64,000 nucleotides of DNA from Bacteroidota bacterium (lineage in GTDB: Bacteria; Bacteroidota; Bacteroidia; Chitinophagales; Chitinophagaceae), in NCBI GenBank assembly GCA_030706735.1, contig JAUZNZ010000027.1:1-64000 (forward strand), written 5' to 3'. This document shows positions 50,404 to 57,797 of this stretch, piece by piece (position 1 is the first letter of the stretch; each line of letters begins with the position of its first letter). Made by a program: the position numbers and the translations under genes. A model generated the notes under the pieces. That model had not been told where the DNA came from. It did not search any database and saw nothing but the letters and a program-made list of their open reading frames with translations.

Positions 50404-51723
50404 TTGGGCGCCCGGCGCAGGGACCCAGTGTTCGGCGACGGGAGTCGCTTTAAACCTTTTGTAGAACGCCTTCTCCAGCCATTCCCGGTGTTCCGGGTGG
50501 GCCAGGCCGATCAAGGCCTGCGCGCGTTGCTTCAGGTTCATTCCGAACAAGTTCACTTTGCCGAATTCGGTCACCACCCAATGAACATGGCCTCGTGTGG
50601 TGACCACGCCTGCGCCTTCCTTCAGGAAAGGTACGATGCGTGAGATGCCGTTCGATGTGACGGAGGGCATGGCGATGATCGGCAGACCACCCTGGGAAAG
50701 GGAGGCTCCCCGGATAAAGTCCATTTGGCCGCCGATGCCGGAATATTGGTAGCTCCCCATCGAATCAGCGCAAACCTGGCCTGTCATATCGATCTCGATG
50801 GCGCTGTTGATCGCCGTGACCATGGGGTTTTGCCGGATAACGCTCGTGTCATTTACGTACGCTATGTCCATGACCCGAACTTCCGGGTTATCGTCTACAA
50901 AATCGAATAATTTGCGGGTACCGTTCATAAAGGACGTTACGGACCGGCCGGGATTTAATTTCTTTTTCCGGTTATTGATCACGCCGGAGTTGATCAACGG
51001 GATCACTCCGTCGGACATCATTTCCGTGTGGAGTCCCAGGTCCTTGTGGCCAGAAAGGTTCTTGAGCACCTGATCGGGAATATTTCCGATGCCCAGCTGA
51101 AGGGTCGAGCCATCTTCTATCAGTGAGGCGACGTGATGACCTATTTTTTCGATGGTTGCATTATCGCCGCCGTCATAACGTAGTTCAGGCAATTCGGCCT
51201 CATGAAAAACCATGGCGTCGATATCGCGGATATGGAGGAACCCATCCCCATGCGTCCTGGGCATCCGCGGGTTCACCAGGGCGATCACATGCTTTGCGGT
51301 GTCTACGGCCGCGCGGGCGATATCCACCGATGTTCCCAGGCTGCAATAGCCGTGAGCGTCCGGCGGGGACACCTGGATCAGGGCCACATCGAGGGGCAGG
51401 ATCTTTCTTTTAAACAGCAAGGGGATCTCGCTGAGGAAGATGGGGACATAATCCCCGTGCATGCTATTGACCACCTTTCGGGTTGGACCCGAAACAAAGA
51501 GTGAATTGACAAAGAAGCTCGACTGATAAACCGGATCATCGAAATCCAGGTCGCCCATGGTCGTGATGCTGACGAGCTCCACGCGATGGAGTTCCGCATG
51601 GCGGGCCTGCAAGGCTTTGATCAGCGCGACGGGCGTGGCTGCGCTACCATGAATAAATACTCTGTTTTCCGATCTTACAATAGCGACGGCCTCTTCGGCC
51701 GTCATATATTTTTCCTTTGCCAT
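50392..51723 (-). CDS. acetyl-CoA hydrolase/CoA-transferase family protein
   Basis: 443 residues from the ATG at 51723 (ORF-track start is TTG). It matches the Cat1/4-hydroxybutyrate CoA-transferase family: MTAEEAVAIVRSENRVFIHG at the start, LGIGNIPDQVL in the middle, and YSGIGGQMDFIRGA near the C-terminal CoA site. It could recover acetate or move CoA between organic acids, a step linked to fermentation. It is convergent with the regulator gene (12-bp overlap). Confidence 0.9.
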   Translation of the reverse strand: MAKEKYMTAEEAVAIVRSENRVFIHGSAATPVALIKALQARHAELHRVELVSITTMGDLDFDDPVYQSSFFVNSLFVSGPTRKVVNSMHGDYVPIFLSEIPLLFKRKILPLDVALIQVSPPDAHGYCSLGTSVDIARAAVDTAKHVIALVNPRMPRTHGDGFLHIRDIDAMVFHEAELPELRYDGGDNATIEKIGHHVASLIEDGSTLQLGIGNIPDQVLKNLSGHKDLGLHTEMMSDGVIPLINSGVINNRKKKLNPGRSVTSFMNGTRKLFDFVDDNPEVRVMDIAYVNDTSVIRQNPMVTAINSAIEIDMTGQVCADSMGSYQYSGIGGQMDFIRGASLSQGGLPIIAMPSVTSNGISRIVPFLKEGAGVVTTRGHVHWVVTEFGKVNLFGMNLKQRAQALIGLAHPEHREWLEKAFYKRFKATPVAEHWVPAPGAQSIQ

Positions 51724-51750
51724 GGTCAATTGAATTGGTGATTAGAACGA

Positions 51751-51846
51751 TAAAAGTAGGGCATGACGGAGCCCGCCCATATGACCAATCTCATCTCATG
51801 GAAGGATTTAGGTCATGTGCGAGGGGAAGGTATGGGGGTAGTTTTG
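51751..51846. promoter_or_regulatory. divergent CoA-transferase/Usp promoter sharing two sites
   Basis: ATGACCAATCTCAT (51781-51794) and AGGATTTAGGTCAT (51803-51816), centred 22 bp apart. Minus side: TACTTTTA, T at 51758. Plus side: TAGTTTTG, T at 51839. Both are exactly 29.5 bp from their proximal sites. The second palindrome lacks the first T (AGGAT). Confidence 0.82.
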
Positions 51847-51863
51847 TAGCAAAGGAATTCAAC

Positions 51864-52697
51864 ATGAAAGCGATCGTCGTTCCTATAAATTTTTCCGCAT
51901 GCGCGGCCAATGCTGCCCGCTATGCGGCCGATCTTGCCCTAGCGATCAGGTCCGATCTGCACCTTGTGCATGTGATCCAGGCCCCGGTCAGTTCTTCGCA
52001 ATTGATCATGACGGAATACCTCTACCAGGAAATGGTCGATTCCGCAAACCAATCGTTGGAAGGATTTCGGGTCGAACTGCAAAAAAGGACAGAGGGGAAA
52101 GTAAACATCCATACCCTTTTGGAAGCAGGCAGTCTGCCGATCAAGGTCAAGCAGCTCTGTCAGAAACTCGAACCCTATGCCGTGATCCTGGGCGCCTCTG
52201 GACCCAGCCTGGAAAAATTCCTGTCGGGCAGCCCGATCTCATCGCTCCTGCATACCCTGAACTATCCCGTACTCGTCGTGCCGGAGACTGTGGGTTTCAC
52301 GCGATTCCGCCGTATCCTGCTAGCCTGCGATCCGGAGGACCTGGGATCCGGCCTGCCGCAGTCCGTACCCTTGTTAAAAGAACTGCGTGAACGATTCGGT
52401 TCCCGGTTCGACATCGTGACCGTGGAGACCGGCAAGGCGGAGGCCCACCACCATGCGATCGTCGGGACGGTTGCGGCGGGCGAAACGTTGAAAGAACCGT
52501 TGAAAGAACTTTATCCTGAGATGCATGTGATCCAGTCTGCGAAGATCCAGGATGGGGTCCTGGAATACCTCAAAGAAAATGAGGCAGATCTGGTCATGGT
52601 ATTTCCCAAGAAGCACGGCCTATTCGACTTTCATGTCAGTCAGTCCAGAAAACTGGCCAAGCACAGTCCGATCCCTGTCCTGAGCTTACACGAATAA
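51864..52697 (+). CDS. universal stress protein, two Usp domains
   Basis: 277 residues from the ATG at 51864 (MKAIVVPINFSACAANAARYA); the ORF-track start would lie over the operator. Domain one holds ILGASGPSLEKFLSG, an ATP-loop-like sequence, domain two VMVFPKKHGLFDFH, as in the Usp at 36311. The -7 T is 25 bp before the ATG. It ends before a terminator. Confidence 0.85.
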   Translation: MKAIVVPINFSACAANAARYAADLALAIRSDLHLVHVIQAPVSSSQLIMTEYLYQEMVDSANQSLEGFRVELQKRTEGKVNIHTLLEAGSLPIKVKQLCQKLEPYAVILGASGPSLEKFLSGSPISSLLHTLNYPVLVVPETVGFTRFRRILLACDPEDLGSGLPQSVPLLKELRERFGSRFDIVTVETGKAEAHHHAIVGTVAAGETLKEPLKELYPEMHVIQSAKIQDGVLEYLKENEADLVMVFPKKHGLFDFHVSQSRKLAKHSPIPVLSLHE

Positions 52698-52729
52698 TTG
52701 GGTATCTTTTCATAATTACAGGTGGCCAT

Positions 52730-52757
52730 AAGGCCGGTCCGATTGGGCCGGCCTTTG
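52730..52757 (+). terminator. intrinsic terminator after Usp gene
   Basis: AAGGCCGG (52730-52737) pairs with CCGGCCTT (52748-52755) around a 10-base loop, followed by a short T stretch. Located 33 bp after the Usp stop; the next gene is convergent. Confidence 0.75.
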
Positions 52758-52810
52758 GTTATTGGGGGGGCACTGTTATTGGGGGGCCGCTGTTTTTGAG
52801 GCGCGGCCGA

Positions 52811-54250
52811 TCAAATAGCGTTACTGAATTGAGGACCTGAGGAAGAAGGAGGATTTGGGGACGGAGGGGCGCCTGCCAGGGCCGACTTTCCGCAACGGAT
52901 CGACGCATTCCCCCTGGCTCTTTCGTCCCGCAGGAGATGCAGGTCGAATGCTTTGCAGACATGGCGCAGCAAGGTGCGTCCCGTGCCGGACAGGGTGAGT
53001 CCGTCTTCGCGAAGCACGAGAAGCCCATCGGACTCCAGTTCACGCAGCAGGGGCAGCGTCCATTCTTCCAGGGTCGCCGACCAGGCCCGATCGAAGATCG
53101 TTGACCCTTTGCAGGCGATATCCAGGATATGCCGGCGAAACACCAGATCTTCCGCGGTAAGGAAATAGCCCCTGGTCACTGCCAGACCACCTACGCTGAC
53201 CGCGCGGTAGTATCCTTCGAGGGTCTTGTCGTTTTGGGCAAAGGCCAGGCCGGTGTCACTTATGGCAGACACGCCGAGTCCCAGCATCAAACCGGTTGCC
53301 TGCGTCGTATATCCCATAAAGTTGCGATGCAAGGTATTCGACTGCCAGGCCGTGTAGAGTTCGTCCGTTGGCAGGGCAAAGTGATCCATTCCGATATTGG
53401 AATAGCCATTTTCCGTAAGCCATCGCTTGCCTTGCTCATACAGTTCCATCTTCTGCGTGGCGGAAGGCAGATCCAGCTCATTGATCAGGCGTTGCGAACA
53501 ATTCATCCAGGGCGTATGGGCATAGCTGTAGAAAGCCAGGCGGTCCGGTCTGAGACTGATCGATCCGAGGATCGTATGTTGCAAGCGGTCCAGGGTCTGC
53601 AGGGGCAGGCCGTAGATCAGATCGAAATTGACGGCGGCAAAACCCAATTCCCGGGCCTCCCCGGTGGCTCGACGGAGATTGTCGAATGGTTGGATGCGGC
53701 GGATCGCCTGCTGTACCTCCTTATTCAAATCCTGCACCCCATAACTGATGCGGCGGAAACCAAGCCGGTGCAAGGTAGCCAGGTGTTCGCGTGTCGTATT
53801 ATTCGGATGTCCTTCGATACTGAATGCATGTTCGGGGTGAACGACCGAGCCGGACAGGATGCCGGAGATCAGTCTGTCCAGGTTATCCGGCGAGAAGAAG
53901 GTGGGCGTGCCGCCGCCGATGTGGAGTTCGCGGATCACCGGTGGCGTATCCATTAGCTCAAGGTATGTTTTCCATTCGCTGAGGATGGCTTGCAGGTACT
54001 CCTCCTCGACCTTGTGATTGGTCGTTATTTTCTTGTTGCAGCCGCAATAAATACAAAGCGACTCGCAGAAGGGCAGGTGCAGGTAGAGGCTGATCCCTTC
54101 CGATGCGTTGCACTCCGCAAACCGTTCGCGAAAGGACGACTTCCATCGCGGTATATCCAGGTTCTCCTTCCAAAAGGGGACGGTCGGGTAGCTGGTATAG
54201 CGGGGAACGGGTTGGTTCAACTTCTGTAAGAGCGCCGGGTTTATTTCCAC
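52811..54250 (-). CDS. hemN: oxygen-independent coproporphyrinogen III oxidase
   Basis: 479 residues, GTG start at 54250. HemN-type radical-SAM enzyme: NQPVPRYTSYPTVPFW at the start, the CX3CX2C cluster motif CESLCIYCGC, and HIGGGTPTFF in the barrel. It makes protoporphyrinogen for haem without O2, supplying the cytochromes and oxidase when oxygen is low. The last 35 residues are Pro/Ser-rich and variable. The promoter has two good sites. Confidence 0.95.
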   Translation of the reverse strand: MEINPALLQKLNQPVPRYTSYPTVPFWKENLDIPRWKSSFRERFAECNASEGISLYLHLPFCESLCIYCGCNKKITTNHKVEEEYLQAILSEWKTYLELMDTPPVIRELHIGGGTPTFFSPDNLDRLISGILSGSVVHPEHAFSIEGHPNNTTREHLATLHRLGFRRISYGVQDLNKEVQQAIRRIQPFDNLRRATGEARELGFAAVNFDLIYGLPLQTLDRLQHTILGSISLRPDRLAFYSYAHTPWMNCSQRLINELDLPSATQKMELYEQGKRWLTENGYSNIGMDHFALPTDELYTAWQSNTLHRNFMGYTTQATGLMLGLGVSAISDTGLAFAQNDKTLEGYYRAVSVGGLAVTRGYFLTAEDLVFRRHILDIACKGSTIFDRAWSATLEEWTLPLLRELESDGLLVLREDGLTLSGTGRTLLRHVCKAFDLHLLRDERARGNASIRCGKSALAGAPPSPNPPSSSGPQFSNAI

Positions 54251-54264
54251 GGAAGATGTTTTGC

Positions 54265-54330
54265 CAAATGTAATGTGCTGCCGGTAGGCCGCACCTGATC
54301 CAAATCAGGGGCGAAACTGATCTAACTCAT
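54265..54330 (-). promoter_or_regulatory. hemN promoter with paired FNR/CRP-like sites
   Basis: CTGATCTAACTCAT (54317-54330) and CTGATCCAAATCAG (54295-54308), 22 bp apart. The proximal one is a near-ideal FNR box. TACATTTG begins at 54272, exactly 29.5 bp from its centre and 22 bp before the GTG. Confidence 0.88.
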
Positions 54331-54370
54331 TTTTTGAGATGGACAGGAGTCTAGGGCGGATAGTTGGATC

Positions 54371-56131
54371 TTAGGATACCGGGATATTGACGATGAGCGT
54401 ACAGCCCTTTCCGGGCGCCGCATCCAGGATCACATTCCCATTATATAAGCTGGTACGTTCATAGATATTGGATAGACCCAGCCCGCGCCGGGTCGCTTTC
54501 GGATCGAAGCCGCGGCCATCGTCGGCAATTTCCATTCTTAGCTGGACCTCGTCGCAATGCAGGTCGATGACCACATTTTTCGCTTTACTATATTTTATTA
54601 TATTCTTGACTTGTTCCTGCACGATACGGAAAAGGGTAATCTTCAGGTTCGGGTCCAGCGCTTCGACCCCTCTTTTATTATTGTGCAGGAAGCGTATATC
54701 GAAACGCTTGCAAACTTTCAGTTCATCTACCAATTTACGGATGCTGCCCAGCAAGCCGTCTTCTTTAAAATCGGGCATGACCATGTCCCTGGCGAGTTGG
54801 CGGAGTTCTTCTATTGCCAGTCCGACGATCTCGATCGAGCGGGCCTTGATGGAGGCAAACTCGGGATTATCGGAGTCGAGCTGGCCGATGAACAATTGGG
54901 CGCTAGCCAGGATCTGGTTCACGTTATCGTGCATCTCATGGCCAAGACGCGCCCGTTCCTCCTGTTGGGCGTGGATGATCGCTTCGGCGGTATTTTTCTG
55001 TTGTTTGAGCTTTTGTTTGGCCAACTGCGACTCCAGTTTTAATATTTCCTGGCGCGCCGTATAGGATTCGGTGATATCCAGGGCTTCGCCGCCGGCCAAG
55101 GGGCGGGAGGCGCCGTGAATGGGAAAGACGCTGACGCGGAAGACGTGTTCCAATCCATCGGCCATCACGGACTTGATGATGCCATGTTCCGCCCTTTGTT
55201 CACGAAGGGCCAGATCATGTTTTTCCCGAAGTGCGAGGAATAGAGGTTGGGGAATGAACATAGACATGTCCTTTCCGATAACCTCTTTCCAGCCATGGAA
55301 ATATTTCAATAAAGAGCGATTGGCATAGACCAGGTTGTTATTTTCATCTATGATCCAGGACACATAGGGGGTATGATCCATGAAGGATGAGAACAGGGCC
55401 TCCCTGGCCTGCACTTCCTTTTCGAGCAATTTTTCCTTGGTCATATCGTGAAGGGTCGACACGACGGCATAGGGTTCAGATCCGTCGTTCTCGAACAAGG
55501 GTTGGGAATTCCAAAGGATAAATCTTTCCTGTCCATCTCCGCAGGGCCAGGCGATAATCCGGTTGGACTGTGGGCTGAAGGGCGAAGAAGGCAATATAGA
55601 GGTGTCGTTGTATAATACGTCGAGCGTCGTGTCGAGTATTTCGGCGGCACGTTGGTTGGCGGCGATCAGGGCGCCGTCCTTATCCCTGACCAGCCAGCCG
55701 ATATTGAGGCCTTCCATGATCGACTGATAGTTCCTGCCTGCCAACGTCGAGTATTTTTGCTGTTGTTCTTCACCTGCGATATCGTAGCCGAGGCAAAGCA
55801 GCTTGTTTTCCCGCGATCTTTCCTCCATCAGGGGACTGATCTTCCATTTGACCCATTTATAATGACCATTTCTGACGCGGGCCTCCACGATGACCGTTTC
55901 TCCGTGCCGGCGGCAGTCGGCGAAGGACTCCCTGACGCGGTCCAGGTCCAGGCGGTGGATCATATCCAGGAATGCCTTATTGGCGATTGGCGCTTTTGCC
56001 TGGTGAAAAGCCTTAAACAAGGGAGTATTTACGAAGGTGAGCCTGTCGTTCCGATCGATGACGGCCATATAGAAAGCCTTATCCTGATCGGGGGTTGTCG
56101 GCCATTCTTCGAGGGGAAGGTTATTTTTCAT
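54371..56131 (-). CDS. soluble PAS sensor kinase, NarX/DegS-type
   Basis: 586 residues with no membrane helix. Three PAS domains (about 20-120, 140-250, 260-375), a coiled coil, then a HisKA_3 dimerisation domain (ARLGHEMHDNVNQILASAQL, His is the phospho-acceptor) and an ATPase domain with RRGLGLSNIYERT. It follows a stand-alone receiver by 39 bp, so the two are probably one operon. No FNR-like site was found upstream. The signal is unknown. Confidence 0.88.
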   Translation of the reverse strand: MKNNLPLEEWPTTPDQDKAFYMAVIDRNDRLTFVNTPLFKAFHQAKAPIANKAFLDMIHRLDLDRVRESFADCRRHGETVIVEARVRNGHYKWVKWKISPLMEERSRENKLLCLGYDIAGEEQQQKYSTLAGRNYQSIMEGLNIGWLVRDKDGALIAANQRAAEILDTTLDVLYNDTSILPSSPFSPQSNRIIAWPCGDGQERFILWNSQPLFENDGSEPYAVVSTLHDMTKEKLLEKEVQAREALFSSFMDHTPYVSWIIDENNNLVYANRSLLKYFHGWKEVIGKDMSMFIPQPLFLALREKHDLALREQRAEHGIIKSVMADGLEHVFRVSVFPIHGASRPLAGGEALDITESYTARQEILKLESQLAKQKLKQQKNTAEAIIHAQQEERARLGHEMHDNVNQILASAQLFIGQLDSDNPEFASIKARSIEIVGLAIEELRQLARDMVMPDFKEDGLLGSIRKLVDELKVCKRFDIRFLHNNKRGVEALDPNLKITLFRIVQEQVKNIIKYSKAKNVVIDLHCDEVQLRMEIADDGRGFDPKATRRGLGLSNIYERTSLYNGNVILDAAPGKGCTLIVNIPVS

Positions 56132-56170
56132 TGGCGGTATGGTTCATGGATTTGGATAGCGCGGTTCTCC

Positions 56171-56536
56171 TCAGGCAGAAAGCGCTGCCGGGATCAGGTC
56201 GAAATCCAGAGACTTATCGAAGAAACGACTTGCACCGAGCATCCGGCATGCTTCACGATATTGGGGCGTAGCCTGGTTCGTCATCATGAATACGAGCATC
56301 TGCTTGTACTTCTCCCGGACGAACTTCAGCAGGTTCATGCCGTTGTCATCGGGGAGGTGGATGTCCAGGAGGATATAATCCGGCCTCAGGTCGTCCAATA
56401 TGGCCAGCGCTTCCTTGCATGTGCCGGCGTGGACGACGAATTCGATATTCTCCGCTCCTTCCAACATGGAGATCATTCTTTCGAGGACGACGAGTGAATC
56501 ATCGACCAGGAGGACTACTTTTTTTTCTTTGTTCAT
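56171..56536 (-). CDS. single-domain response regulator
   Basis: 121 residues from the ATG at 56536 (MNKEKKVVLLVDDSLVVLER). A receiver domain only: acidic DDS, phospho-Asp in YILLDIHLPDDNG, Lys in FFDKSLD. The alpha4-beta5 region reads MMTNQATPQYREACRMLGAS, strikingly like the neighbour at 56650 (MLSNQATAHYRSLCKALGAA), so the two are paralogues. Upstream -7-like TACTTTCT lacks an FNR-like site. Confidence 0.88.
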   Translation of the reverse strand: MNKEKKVVLLVDDSLVVLERMISMLEGAENIEFVVHAGTCKEALAILDDLRPDYILLDIHLPDDNGMNLLKFVREKYKQMLVFMMTNQATPQYREACRMLGASRFFDKSLDFDLIPAALSA

Positions 56537-56649
56537 GGCGTGTACATTATAATACAAAGAAAGTAAAGGGGTGATGTATTGAAAATAGAACAATGTATCG
56601 ATCGGACGTACAGGAATGCAAGGGGGAATGTGGCCGAACGACTACAGGA

Positions 56650-57021
56650 TCAGGGAAGGGAGGCCAGGAGGTCGGGCAGGTCGTCGAACTCGGTGGATTT
56701 ATCAATGAAGTGGGCGGCGCCGAGGGCCTTGCAAAGAGAGCGATAGTGGGCGGTTGCCTGGTTGCTCAACATGATCACGGTAGTAGACGGATGGGCATCG
56801 CGAAGATATCGAAGCAAGTCGATGCCGTTCCTTTCATTTAGGTGGATGTCCAGGAGGACGATATCGGGTTCCTTTTCGCCGAGGAGTTTGATCGCCTCGG
56901 GATAGCTGCAGGCAGACCGGATATCGCGTATCGACGCGGAGTCTTCGAGCAGGGCTTCGATCCTTTCGATGATGAGGGGGGAGTCATCGACAATGTATAG
57001 CATTTTACCGTCTTCAGCCAT
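56650..57021 (-). CDS. single-domain response regulator
   Basis: A 123-residue receiver without output domain (MAEDGKMLYIVDDSPLIIER). Phospho-Asp in IVLLDIHLNERNG; Lys in HFIDKSTEF. A good -7 element TATCTTTA lies with T at 57046, 25 bp before the ATG, but no palindrome is at the usual 29.5-bp distance. Probably a phosphate relay or sink for nearby kinases; its partner is unknown. Confidence 0.88.
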   Translation of the reverse strand: MAEDGKMLYIVDDSPLIIERIEALLEDSASIRDIRSACSYPEAIKLLGEKEPDIVLLDIHLNERNGIDLLRYLRDAHPSTTVIMLSNQATAHYRSLCKALGAAHFIDKSTEFDDLPDLLASLP

Positions 57022-57155
57022 AAGCTGTAATATGAAGATAAAGATAGACCGCGGAAATCCCGTTTTAGGTAGAGAACACCCTTAGATTCCTGTAAAGGGC
57101 GCGCCACAAGAGTGTAGTTGATCGACTACATGCCTTCAGGGTAAATTGTCAGGCC

Positions 57156-57782
57156 CTATAAGAGTTTGTGTTCAATGGCATAGAGGGTGAGGTCGGCATT
57201 TGTCCGCACATTCATTTTGGTCATGATCCGGGCGCGGTACGTGCTGATGGTGGTCGCGCTGAGCGATAATTTCTCACCGATCTCGGAGACGGACCGGCCG
57301 GCAGAGAGGAGTTTGAATACTTCGAATTCGCGGTCGGAAAGATATTCGTGGGGCCATTTTGTGCCTTCCTGGTCGATGCTTTCGGCGATCTTTTCCGCCA
57401 GGCTGTGCGTGATGTATTTCTTCCCTAAGAGCACGCAGCGTACCGCCTTCACCAGTTCGTTCTCTGCGGAATCCTTATTCAGATAGCCCGACGCCCCGGC
57501 CTTCAGGACACGCACGGCATATTGTTCCTCGGGGTGGACGCTAAGGATCAGGACGGGCAGTTTCGGATAATTCTGACGGATCTGCTGTAATACTTCGAGA
57601 CCGCTGCGGCCCGGCATCGAAATATCGGAAATGACCACGTCCCAGGTTTCCCTGATCACCAGGTTAAAAAGGTCATCCGCATCGGCGACCTCCACAATAT
57701 CCGCGGCCAGGAACTCTTCTTTCAAAATCTGCCGGAGGCCTTTACGGACCACGGTATGGTCATCTGCGATAAGGATTCTCAT
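57156..57782 (-). CDS. NarL/FixJ-type response regulator
   Basis: 208 residues. The receiver (ADDHTVVRKGLRQIL; phospho-Asp in VVISDISMPGRSG; Lys in GYLNKDSAENE) is followed by a LuxR-type helix-turn-helix (LSDREFEVFKLLSAGRSVSEIGEKLSLSATTISTYRARI). It lies 15 bp after the kinase gene at 57798, its likely partner. It is probably a DNA-binding activator; targets unknown. Confidence 0.93.
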   Translation of the reverse strand: MRILIADDHTVVRKGLRQILKEEFLAADIVEVADADDLFNLVIRETWDVVISDISMPGRSGLEVLQQIRQNYPKLPVLILSVHPEEQYAVRVLKAGASGYLNKDSAENELVKAVRCVLLGKKYITHSLAEKIAESIDQEGTKWPHEYLSDREFEVFKLLSAGRSVSEIGEKLSLSATTISTYRARIMTKMNVRTNADLTLYAIEHKLL

Positions 57783-57797
57783 GTACGTAAAATTTTA

